A DNA stretch of 12,933 nucleotides from CAZIVE01 sp964542435 (GTDB lineage Bacteria > Bacteroidota > Bacteroidia > Bacteroidales > Tannerellaceae), in NCBI GenBank assembly GCA_964542435.1, contig CAZIVE010000076.1, forward strand, positions 1 to 12,933. Direction: 5' to 3'. This document shows, piece by piece, positions 1 to 6,633 of this stretch. Made by a program: the position numbers and the translations under genes. The notes under the pieces are model-generated. The model was not told where the DNA came from. It saw nothing but the letters and a program-made list of their open reading frames with translations, and made no database searches. How positions within the stretch are numbered: position 1 is the stretch's first letter; each line of letters starts with the position of its first letter.

Positions 1-1
1 T

Positions 2-22
2 AAAACCGGTAAGGTGGTTTTT
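2..22 (+). terminator. weak terminator-like hairpin at left edge
   Basis: AAAACC (2-7) and GGTTTT (16-21) can pair around an 8-nt loop and run into a short T tract. This could end a plus-strand gene lying left of the window. The stem is only six pairs and four of them are A-T, so the call is weak. Nothing else is recognisable in 23-115. Confidence 0.25.
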
Positions 23-115
23 GATGCATCAGATGTGTACTTTTGAATTGAAAAGGCAACATTTGATGCAACTTTTCCCATTTTTCGATTGGAAAAGCGG
101 AGATCGGATAGACCG

Positions 116-147
116 AAAAACAACTTTCGAATAAAAAAGTGGTTTTT
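116..147 (-). terminator. hairpin terminator of the DUF2851 gene, possibly bidirectional
   Basis: A 12-nt arm AAAAACAACTTT (116-127) pairs with AAAGTGGTTTTT (136-147) with one mismatch and an 8-nt loop. Read on the minus strand, the hairpin lies about 17 nt beyond the DUF2851 stop codon (165-167) and its descending arm ends in a run of T, as expected of an intrinsic terminator. T runs also follow on the plus strand, so it could serve a convergent gene left of the window. Confidence 0.6.
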
Positions 148-164
148 TTGACGTCACAATTTGA

Positions 165-1439
165 TTATTTCTGTCCCGAAGAATGTCTCAGCACCTGATG
201 ACCGATTCGGCAGATGAGACAGCGCCTTTGTTCGCAGTAGCATCTTTTGAGTTGAATGAGCGCTTGTGTGCAGCCTGCTGAATCGATTCGAATGCCACAT
301 TCGTGAAACATATGTATAATGTAGTTCGATTCCGGAGGCAGTTTGTCGAGCATCTCTGTTGCGCGTTCGCAATATTCCGGGCAACCGTGTATTTTTCCAT
401 AAGCGAAGAGCATGGGAACGGCGGCGTTGATGAGCAGGATGTTGAGAGCTCCTGTTCCCATTATCTTTTCCCGCTCTGGAGATTTCTGATTGAAACGGTA
501 ATGGCTTTTCCAATATTCCGATGGACAGACTTGGAGCAGGCTTCTCATCTTGGTGAGGTCATGCTCCTCGAGCATCTCGGAAAAAAGCCGGTCGTGCGTG
601 ATGAAGAGTGCTGCCAACTGAGCGATGCGAAGTTGGGGAAAACATCGGGGGCGCATCCTGAGCGCCTTGAATAGCGATTCATTGAGAGGCTTCAGCTGAT
701 ATTTGTTGCTAAGAAAACGATATTCGCGTTGCAGCAGTCGGTAATAGTCGTCTCCAATGGTTTCGTCCAACATTCCGGCTTGACCGAAAAAGAGAGCCTC
801 GACCTGTGCATCGCTGCTGCGATGTTTGAGAATGTAATGCAGAGGAAGACTTTGAGCCAGCCATTCGAAGGCGTCGCTGTTTACTCCGAATCCGAAGCTC
901 CGTGAAACGGTGACATAGAAGGCTTCGTCCCAATCGCCGCCGGCTTTCTTCAAGCGTTCCGTGATGTCGATCGTCTTACGCTCTAGACGTTCGGTGAGCA
1001 AGGCGTCGATCCACAAGGTGAGAGCCGAGCTGTTGCTTCGAAGAAAAGGAAGGCAGCTGATCGGTGTATCACGGAACAGAAGCCAATCGATGCTTTTACG
1101 GACACGCTCTGGAATGGTCAGAACAAGCTGGGGAATAACCTCTCCGTTTGTACGTTTTACTTGGGCATCGTCTTCGCCTGTGACATGCAAAATGACAGTG
1201 TCGTAAGCTTTATCCCGCTCATGATGATGAACGAACCAGTCCGAAGCTCGGTCATGAATCTCTATGCCGCCTGCCCAGACGACACCTTGCATCTTGATTT
1301 TAGCGTTGAAAAAATCCGGTCCGGCCGCGTTGTTATGGATTCCCGGATCGATGACTTCCAATTCGACACCGTCGGTCGTGTTCAGTGTCACATTGCCGTA
1401 AAGCCTGTATTGCCAGACATAATGCAGAAGTTGTTCCAT
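165..1439 (-). CDS. DUF2851 family protein
   Basis: A 424-residue protein I recognise as the DUF2851 family, which is widespread in Bacteroidota and has no established function. The N-terminal third carries the family's conserved block: GPDFFNAKI at 40-48, then IEIH at 59-62, a His-rich stretch (HHH at 71-73) and AYDTVILHV (78-86). The PD (41-42) and E60-x-H62 spacing resembles a PD-(D/E)xK nuclease core with the lysine replaced by histidine; this is my inference. The C-terminus has four clustered cysteines, C400, C402, C407 and C410, which could bind a metal or an Fe-S cluster. There is no signal peptide, so the protein is probably cytoplasmic. The gene is monocistronic, divergent from the hydrolase gene to its right, and full length. 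The start at 1439 is supported by a -7 element 32 nt upstream and by the conserved MEQLLHYVW opening. Family assignment is firm; function is unknown. Confidence 0.88.
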   Translation of the reverse strand: MEQLLHYVWQYRLYGNVTLNTTDGVELEVIDPGIHNNAAGPDFFNAKIKMQGVVWAGGIEIHDRASDWFVHHHERDKAYDTVILHVTGEDDAQVKRTNGEVIPQLVLTIPERVRKSIDWLLFRDTPISCLPFLRSNSSALTLWIDALLTERLERKTIDITERLKKAGGDWDEAFYVTVSRSFGFGVNSDAFEWLAQSLPLHYILKHRSSDAQVEALFFGQAGMLDETIGDDYYRLLQREYRFLSNKYQLKPLNESLFKALRMRPRCFPQLRIAQLAALFITHDRLFSEMLEEHDLTKMRSLLQVCPSEYWKSHYRFNQKSPEREKIMGTGALNILLINAAVPMLFAYGKIHGCPEYCERATEMLDKLPPESNYIIHMFHECGIRIDSAGCTQALIQLKRCYCEQRRCLICRIGHQVLRHSSGQK

Positions 1440-1470
1440 GATGATTCACAGTTAAAGATTTTGTTTGGAG

Positions 1471-1478
1471 CAAAGATA
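1471..1478 (-). promoter_or_regulatory. -7 promoter element for the DUF2851 gene
   Basis: The minus strand reads TATCTTTG, an exact match to the Bacteroides -7 consensus TAnnTTTG. It would give a 5' leader of about 25 nt before the start at 1439. The matching -33 box is poor: CTTG lies 23 nt upstream (1502-1505). Confidence 0.5.
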
Positions 1479-1553
1479 ATGCAAGTCGCGTGCAGAATCA
1501 TCAAGCTTGCTTGGATGTTATGCCGAGGCGCAGCTTATCTTCGCTATTGGTAG

Positions 1554-1585
1554 CAAAGATAGCAGTAATCAAGAGTAGAAGCAAA
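1554..1585 (-). promoter_or_regulatory. second minus-strand promoter with good -33 and -7 boxes
   Basis: On the minus strand TTTG (1585-1582) is followed after exactly 20 nt by TATCTTTG (1561-1554), a full match to the Bacteroides TTTG-N19-21-TAnnTTTG promoter. Transcription would run toward the DUF2851 gene with a leader of about 110 nt. It may be a distal promoter for that gene or may make a short leader RNA. Confidence 0.5.
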
Positions 1586-1672
1586 AATATCATTATGTTT
1601 TCTGCCATCTGAATGATATCGGCTGTAGATAATATGAGAAAAAGAATCATCTTTGCGTTAGTGAAGCAAGAA

Positions 1673-2374
1673 ATGAAAACAATGAATATCGCCGGAAAGC
1701 AAATCAATATCTTCGGAGAGGTGGAAAAGGCTGCTCCTGTTGTTTACCTCCATACATTCATGCATGAAGGAAGTATGGTGTGGGAAGAATGTCGGAAAAA
1801 GGGGACAAAGAGGTTCGTGCTCGTTGAAGTCGATGGCGTGGACTGGAATGCGGATATGTCGCCCTGGCCTTCGGAAAAACTGTTTGCCGACGACGTTCCC
1901 TGCACTGGGAAAGCAGCAGAGTGGTTGCATGTACTGACTTCGCAGGTCATTCCGGCCGTGGAAAAAGAGCTGACAATCACGCACCGTTTTATTGCCGGTT
2001 ATTCGTTGGCCGGACTGTTCGCCCTTTGGTCAGCCTATGAAACCGACGTTTTCGATGGCGTCATCTCCGGTTCGGGTTCTTTCTGGTATCCTGGATTTAT
2101 GGAATTTGTCAGTAAGCATCCGATGTTGAAGAAACCTATATCCGTTTACCTCTCTTTGGGCGATCGTGAAAGTCATGTGAAAAACGAGGTTTTGAGAACG
2201 GTCGAAGACAATACGCGCGCGCTTTATAACCTTTATCTTGAGCAAGGCATTCCTGCTGTTTTTGAACTGAACAATGGTAATCACTACATACAGACTCAGA
2301 AACGTATGGCTAAAGGAATTCAATGGTCGATGAAACAAGAATATCTTTTGCGGCAGGATCGGAACATGGAATAA
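1673..2374 (+). CDS. alpha/beta-hydrolase, putative esterase
   Basis: A compact 233-residue alpha/beta-hydrolase of the putative serine esterase type (COG2819-like). The nucleophile elbow is GYSLAG (109-114) with Ser111; the probable acid is Asp164 in SLGDRES, and the probable catalytic His is His204 in NGNHY. The oxyanion-side strand is VVYLHTF (23-29). There is no signal peptide, so it is probably cytoplasmic. The substrate cannot be read from the sequence. Upstream in-frame ATGs exist at 1613 and 1634, but the extension they add (MISAVDN and following) looks non-conserved. A near-consensus -7 element, CATCTTTG (1648-1655), would place the transcript start after both of them, so I chose 1673; 1682 is also possible. 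It is divergent from the DUF2851 gene and separated by 96 nt and a new promoter from the next operon, so it is probably transcribed alone. Confidence 0.8.
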   Translation: MKTMNIAGKQINIFGEVEKAAPVVYLHTFMHEGSMVWEECRKKGTKRFVLVEVDGVDWNADMSPWPSEKLFADDVPCTGKAAEWLHVLTSQVIPAVEKELTITHRFIAGYSLAGLFALWSAYETDVFDGVISGSGSFWYPGFMEFVSKHPMLKKPISVYLSLGDRESHVKNEVLRTVEDNTRALYNLYLEQGIPAVFELNNGNHYIQTQKRMAKGIQWSMKQEYLLRQDRNME

Positions 2375-2400
2375 CGAATGTCCAACCTTCTTGGCCGTTG

Positions 2401-2433
2401 TTTGATGGGTTTCGATATAATTGTATATCTTTG
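2401..2433 (+). promoter_or_regulatory. promoter of the NlpC/P60-epimerase-transglutaminase operon
   Basis: TTTG (2401-2404) is followed after 21 nt by TATCTTTG (2426-2433), which fits the Bacteroides -33/-7 consensus exactly. Transcription should begin around 2438-2442, leaving a leader of about 30 nt before the ATG at 2471. No strong Shine-Dalgarno sequence lies before that ATG, as is usual in this phylum. Confidence 0.75.
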
Positions 2434-2470
2434 TTTCACTTAAATCGATAACACAGAACGAGAGAAAATC

Positions 2471-3658
2471 ATGAACAAATCTTTATCGACTTTATTTGTA
2501 TTATCGCTGTTGGTCATGATGTCATGCCATCGCAATGGCGTCGATCCGAATGCGATCATACAGCGGGTGAGCGAACAAAACATTGCCGACGACCGCCTCG
2601 AGGTGTTTGAATATGAATGTCATCTCAGCGGTTCAACGGTTACGCTGACAGGCGCGACTACTTCGCAGAAGACCCTTGACGCAGTGAAACAGGAACTGAA
2701 TAAAAACGGATATCAAATGAAAGATGAAATGACGAAGCTGCCGGATACGGCAAGTCTGGAAGGAAAGGAATATGGCGTTGTGGATGTTTCCGTCTGCAAC
2801 CTTCGTTCAACGAACGATTTTACGGCCGAGCTTTGGCTCCAAGGTCTGCTTGGAATGCCGGTACATCTGATGCAACATGAGACATGGTATCGTGTTCAGA
2901 CGCCGGACGATTATATTGCCTGGGTTCATCCTGTCGGAATCACGCCGATGACGAAAGCGGAATATGATGCCTGGAACGCCGCAGAGAAAGTGGTCGTAAC
3001 CGAACATTATGGATTTACCTTCAAACTTCCCGATGTGCATTCGCAGCATGTTTCGGATGTCGTGGCAGGTGATCGCCTCAAGTTCTCCGGCGAATCGGGA
3101 GACTTCTATAAAGTGACCTATCCCAACGGAAGAGTCGCCTTCATCGGAAAAGATATCGCCAAACGTGAAACGGAATGGCGTGCTTCGCTTAAGCAGGATC
3201 CTCAATCGATCATCGCTACTGCCGAGACGCTGATGGGTATTCCTTACATGTGGGGCGCCAATTCCTCGAAGGCTGCGGATTGCAGCGGATTTGTCCGTAC
3301 TGTGTTTTTCATCCATGATATCATCGTGCCGCGCGATGCTTCGCAGATGGCCAGAGTAGGAGAACGGATTGAGATTGCCGACCAATGCTCCAATCTTCAG
3401 CCCGGCGATCTGATCTTCTTCGGCGAGCGCGGTAAAGACGGAGCGAAAGATCATGTGGCTCATGTGGCCCTTTACATGGGCAACCAGCGCTTCATCCATT
3501 CGCAAGGTGACGTCCACGAGAGTAGTTTCAATCCCAAAGATGCCAATTATGATGCCTATAATCTGGGACGCAGGCTTTATGCCGGACGGTTGCTCCCTTA
3601 TCTGAACAAACAGAAAGAGATCAACACCACGTTGACCAATCCCTATTATAATAAATGA
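2471..3658 (+). CDS. NlpC/P60 family lipoprotein peptidase (SH3b domains)
   Basis: A 395-residue lipoprotein with a C-terminal NlpC/P60 cysteine peptidase domain. The signal peptide ends in a lipobox (MMSC, lipidated Cys19). Residues about 38-82 look like a small BON-like alpha/beta fold. Two SH3b-like segments follow (about 108-158 and 172-236), then the catalytic domain (about 245-375). The triad is Cys271 in ADCSGF, His331 in HVALYMG, and probably His343 in FIHSQG. Relatives such as gamma-D-glutamyl-L-diamino acid endopeptidases (dipeptidyl-peptidase VI type) cut murein stem peptides between D-Glu and the diamino acid, releasing L-Ala-D-Glu. The next gene, which overlaps by ATGA, is a dipeptide epimerase expected to act on exactly that product, and this supports the specificity. 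It is the first gene of the operon, and the lipid anchor places it at the envelope. Confidence 0.88.
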   Translation: MNKSLSTLFVLSLLVMMSCHRNGVDPNAIIQRVSEQNIADDRLEVFEYECHLSGSTVTLTGATTSQKTLDAVKQELNKNGYQMKDEMTKLPDTASLEGKEYGVVDVSVCNLRSTNDFTAELWLQGLLGMPVHLMQHETWYRVQTPDDYIAWVHPVGITPMTKAEYDAWNAAEKVVVTEHYGFTFKLPDVHSQHVSDVVAGDRLKFSGESGDFYKVTYPNGRVAFIGKDIAKRETEWRASLKQDPQSIIATAETLMGIPYMWGANSSKAADCSGFVRTVFFIHDIIVPRDASQMARVGERIEIADQCSNLQPGDLIFFGERGKDGAKDHVAHVALYMGNQRFIHSQGDVHESSFNPKDANYDAYNLGRRLYAGRLLPYLNKQKEINTTLTNPYYNK

Positions 3659-4809
3659 GATGTATGCAAAACAGAAGAACATTCCTCAAGGAAGCTGCTC
3701 TGGCTGCTGCCGGATCAGGCTTGATAATGAACAATGCCATGGCTGAGAATCCTGAACCTTTCATGATCAACCGTCATGGAAAAGGGGGAAAGATGGTGAT
3801 GAACTTCTTCCCCTATGAGTTGAAACTGAAGCATGTCTTCACTGTTTCCTCTTTCTCGCGTACCACAACGCCTGACGTGCAGGTGGAGATCAACTATGAC
3901 GGACTAACCGGCTACGGCGAAGCTTCCATGCCTCCGTATCTCGGACAGACTGTGGATTCCGTTTCCTCCTTCTTGAAGAAAGTGGATCTTTCGCAGTTCA
4001 ACGATCCGACGCAGTTGGAAGATATTCTGGCTTATGTGGACGGCATCAATCCGGGCGATACGGCAGCCAAAGCTGCGGTGGACATTGCGCTTCACGATCT
4101 TGTCGGCAAAATGCTCGGTGCACCGTGGTATAAGATCTGGGGATTGAATCCAGCCAAAGCACCATCCACTACGTTTACCATCGGAATCGATACGAAGGAG
4201 GTGATGCAGCAGAAGACGGAAGAGGTCAAAGGTCAGTTCAATATATTAAAGGTAAAGGTCGGTACGGATCGCGACAAGGAGATGATCGAAGCGGTTCGTT
4301 CCGTCACCAACGTCCCGATTGCCGTGGATGCCAATCAGGGTTGGAAGGATAAGGAAAAGGCACTTGACGAAATCAATTGGCTGAAGGAACAGGGTGTGGT
4401 TATGGTGGAACAGCCGATGGCAAAGGATAAGCTTGACGACATCGCCTGGATCACGGAACGCAGTCCGCTGCCGATTTTCGCGGATGAGTCCGTTCAACGT
4501 CTGGCTGATGTGCCGCGCCTCAAAGGTGTCGTTCACGGCATCAACATCAAACTGATGAAATGCACGGGCATGCGTGAAGGATGGAAGATGGTGACGCTGG
4601 CTCATGCTTTGGGCATGCGCGCCATGGTGGGTTGCATGACCGAAAGCTCTTGCGCCGTAAGTGCTGCTGCACAGTTCTCACCGGCAGTGGACTTCGCCGA
4701 TCTCGACGGCAATCTGCTTATCTCCAACGACCGCTTCGAAGGAATGCTGGTCAAGAACGGAAAGATCACGCTCAACGATTGTCCGGGTCTCGGACTACGC
4801 CTGTTGTAA
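3655..4809 (+). CDS. Tat-exported dipeptide epimerase (L-Ala-D/L-Glu epimerase type), enolase superfamily
   Basis: A 384-residue enolase-superfamily enzyme of the muconate-lactonizing subgroup. Active-site residues are complete: K199-x-K201 (acid/base Lys of KVKVG), metal ligands D225 (VDANQGW), E252 (VEQP) and D277 (FADES), and the opposite base K299 (NIKLMK). A D349-x-D351 motif (DLDG), which in dipeptide epimerases binds the substrate's free amino group, separates it from muconate or N-acylamino acid enzymes. The expected reaction is epimerisation of L-Ala-D-Glu to L-Ala-L-Glu. The N-terminus carries NRRTFLK and a short hydrophobic stretch ending NAMA, a twin-arginine export signal, so the enzyme is probably periplasmic, unlike the cytoplasmic E. 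coli and Bacillus enzymes. The start overlaps the previous stop as ATGA (3655-3658), implying translational coupling; the ATG at 3664 is an alternative. Exact dipeptide preference is inferred from context. Confidence 0.88.
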   Translation: MRCMQNRRTFLKEAALAAAGSGLIMNNAMAENPEPFMINRHGKGGKMVMNFFPYELKLKHVFTVSSFSRTTTPDVQVEINYDGLTGYGEASMPPYLGQTVDSVSSFLKKVDLSQFNDPTQLEDILAYVDGINPGDTAAKAAVDIALHDLVGKMLGAPWYKIWGLNPAKAPSTTFTIGIDTKEVMQQKTEEVKGQFNILKVKVGTDRDKEMIEAVRSVTNVPIAVDANQGWKDKEKALDEINWLKEQGVVMVEQPMAKDKLDDIAWITERSPLPIFADESVQRLADVPRLKGVVHGINIKLMKCTGMREGWKMVTLAHALGMRAMVGCMTESSCAVSAAAQFSPAVDFADLDGNLLISNDRFEGMLVKNGKITLNDCPGLGLRLL

Positions 4810-4829
4810 CCAACATCCAAAATCGACTT

Positions 4830-6155
4830 ATGAAACGACTGCTATTAATCGGTATGATTCCGCTTCTGATGATCTCTTGCGGAGGAGAAAAACAAAGTAT
4901 GAAATACGACTGGAACAAAGATCTGCATCAGCGTATGCTGGTTGACTTCCCGCTCAAGGAAGCGGAGGTGCGTGCCGGTATCGCTCACTATATTCCCCAT
5001 GTGACGGATAGCATGATGCGCGTCTGGGAACAATCGCGTGCACTCGAATACAAAATGATCGACGGCCAGAAACGTTATTTCAAGCAGGCCGTTCCGAATC
5101 TTTTCCGTATCGACTCGTCGTGTATCGCCGCCAAGGCAGCCAAAGTCGGTCCTGATGTCAGCGACTATTATGCCGACGATAGCATCAATATTCCCGCCAT
5201 CATTTCCGGAGTAAAAGCAGCCAAGTCTCCGTTTGCCGCACCTCACAAGATGCGTGTGAAATATACCTTGTCGGTAAAGCCTGATGCCGTTCCTGCAGGC
5301 GAGATGATTCGCTGTTGGATGCCCGTACCTCGCAGAGATGTCGCTCGGCAGAAGAATGTGCTCATTCTTTCCGCCAACGGAAAATATACGCTTGCGCCCG
5401 ATTCGATTTATCATGCTTCGCTTTATATGGAGAAGAAAGCCGAAAAAGAAAAACCTACCGTGTTTGAGGAGACTTTCGAGTTCACGGCTTATGGCGAATG
5501 GCATAATCTCAAGCCCGAAGCCGTAAAACCGTACAATACGACTACGGATCTCTATAAGAAATATACGGCAGAGCGTCCGCCTCAGATTGTTTTCTCCGAG
5601 AGGATCCGTCACTTGGCAGATTCGCTGACGGCCGGCGAGAATAATCCTCTGCTGAAGGCAAGAAAGATTTTTACCTATATAAAGAGGTATCCGTGGGCTT
5701 CATCGCGCGAATATTCCACCATCGATAATATCCCGGAATATGTGCTCGACAATGGCCACGGCGACTGCGGCCAGGTGAGCCTGCTCTTTATCACGCTTTG
5801 TCGTGCTTCCGGCATTCCGGCCCATTTCCAAAGCGGCTTCATGATGCATCCGCACGACAAGAACCTGCACGATTGGTCGGTCATCTACATTGAGGGCGAA
5901 GGATGGATTCCTGTGGATCAGTCCTTCGGTTTCCAACCCTACGCCAAGACGGATGAGGAACATTGGTTCTTCGTAGGCGGTTTGGATTCATGGCGTCTGG
6001 TCGTCAATCAGGATTATGGCATGCCGCTCTATCCGGCAAAGACCTATCCGCGCAGCGAAACGGTCGATTTCCAACGCGGCGAAGTGGAATGGAACGGCGG
6101 CAATCTTTATTTCCCGCAGTGGAACTACGATTACGAAATCACTTATCTTAACTAA
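4830..6155 (+). CDS. transglutaminase-like domain lipoprotein
   Basis: A 441-residue lipoprotein with a transglutaminase-like (papain-fold) domain near its C-terminus. The signal peptide MKRLLLIGMIPLLMISC ends in a lipobox with Cys17. The catalytic triad is Cys313 in HGDCGQ, His347 in LHDWSVIY, and Asp363 in VDQSFG. Residues about 135-220 form a beta-rich domain of the kind that precedes transglutaminase cores. Bacterial members usually act as peptidases or amidases rather than cross-linkers. The gene lies 20 nt after the epimerase, so it is the third gene of the same operon; a role in cutting or handling muropeptides or short peptides at the envelope is inferred from that. The open frame extends back to 4581, but 4830 is chosen because it begins the signal peptide and avoids a large overlap with the epimerase gene. 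The substrate is unknown. Confidence 0.87.
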   Translation: MKRLLLIGMIPLLMISCGGEKQSMKYDWNKDLHQRMLVDFPLKEAEVRAGIAHYIPHVTDSMMRVWEQSRALEYKMIDGQKRYFKQAVPNLFRIDSSCIAAKAAKVGPDVSDYYADDSINIPAIISGVKAAKSPFAAPHKMRVKYTLSVKPDAVPAGEMIRCWMPVPRRDVARQKNVLILSANGKYTLAPDSIYHASLYMEKKAEKEKPTVFEETFEFTAYGEWHNLKPEAVKPYNTTTDLYKKYTAERPPQIVFSERIRHLADSLTAGENNPLLKARKIFTYIKRYPWASSREYSTIDNIPEYVLDNGHGDCGQVSLLFITLCRASGIPAHFQSGFMMHPHDKNLHDWSVIYIEGEGWIPVDQSFGFQPYAKTDEEHWFFVGGLDSWRLVVNQDYGMPLYPAKTYPRSETVDFQRGEVEWNGGNLYFPQWNYDYEITYLN

Positions 6156-6160
6156 GGTTT

Positions 6161-6516
6161 CTGCAGCTCCTTGTACAGGTGAAAAGTGCTCGGCGAGTGC
6201 TCCGAATGCACTTTGCACCGAGTGAAATGTCCTTGGCGAGTGCTCGGCAAGCTTCCTGCAAGAGTGAAAAGTGCTTGGCGAGTGCTCCGAATGCACTTTA
6301 CAACGAGTGAAGGCGCTCGGCGAGTGCTCTGGAAGCACTTTACATTGGGTGAAAAGTGCTCGGCGAGTACTCTGAATGCACTTTGCAACGGGTGAAATGT
6401 CCTCGGCGAGTACTCCGAAAGCACTTTGCACCGGGTGAAGGCGCTCGGCGAGTGCTCGGCAAGCTTCCTGCACAGGTGAAACGACTTTTCTGAGGTCTCG
6501 CAGTACATTTAACCCG
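6161..6516. repeat. tandem array of eight imperfect 41-43 bp units
   Basis: Starting a few bases after the transglutaminase stop, units that each begin GTGAA lie head to tail: 6179-6221, 6222-6263, 6264-6306, 6307-6348, 6349-6391, 6392-6434, 6435-6475 and 6476-6516. The last is much degraded, a further GTGAAAG follows at 6517, and a half-unit can be seen at 6161-6178. The core CGGCGAGT is shared by nearly all units. Heads come in three kinds (AAAGTGC, AATGTCC, AGGCGC) and tails in two (ending GCACTTTGCA-like or AAGCTTCCTGCA-like), mixed between units. Heads and tails of the AAAGTGC type form an inverted repeat (AAAGTGC with GCACTTT). Because unit length varies between 41 and 43, no reading frame holds through the array, so it is not coding. 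There are no unique spacers, so it is not CRISPR. The function is unknown. Confidence 0.9.
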
Positions 6517-6588
6517 GTGAAAGCCGTTCTAACTAATCGTTATTATTACTGAAAGTGTGAATATATCTCCCTTTCAGAATAAAAAGTT

Positions 6589-6596
6589 TACCTTTG
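6589..6596 (+). promoter_or_regulatory. -7 element for acyl-CoA synthetase and prfB
   Basis: TACCTTTG matches TAnnTTTG exactly and lies 37 nt before the ATG at 6634. No clear TTTG is present 19-21 nt upstream, so the -33 part is weak. Bases 6517-6588, between the repeat array and this box, hold nothing else recognisable. Confidence 0.55.
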
Positions 6597-6633
6597 CACA
6601 AAGAACTAAACGGAAGGGACTCTTCGGTATATC

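Noticed and set aside
1501..1608. Possible 35-residue hydrophobic minus-strand peptide (MAENIMIFLLLLL...)
   Set aside because: It overlaps the best minus-strand promoter in the spacer, and its hydrophobicity follows from A+T-rich DNA; no start signal or conservation is visible.
2807..3682. Minus-strand ORF of 291 codons
   Set aside because: It lies antisense to a clearly real NlpC/P60 gene with intact catalytic motifs, and its translation has no recognisable domain.
4581..4829. N-terminal extension of the transglutaminase-like protein
   Set aside because: It overlaps the epimerase gene in another frame, and a proper lipoprotein signal peptide begins at 4830.
5988..6508. Minus-strand ORFs of 161 and 118 codons over the repeat array
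   Set aside because: They arise because the tandem units lack stops in those frames. Unit length varies between 41 and 43 so the frame is not kept, and one runs deep into the transglutaminase gene on the opposite strand.
6179..6516. CRISPR array
   Set aside because: Units abut directly, differ along their whole length, and have no unique spacers; no cas genes are nearby.
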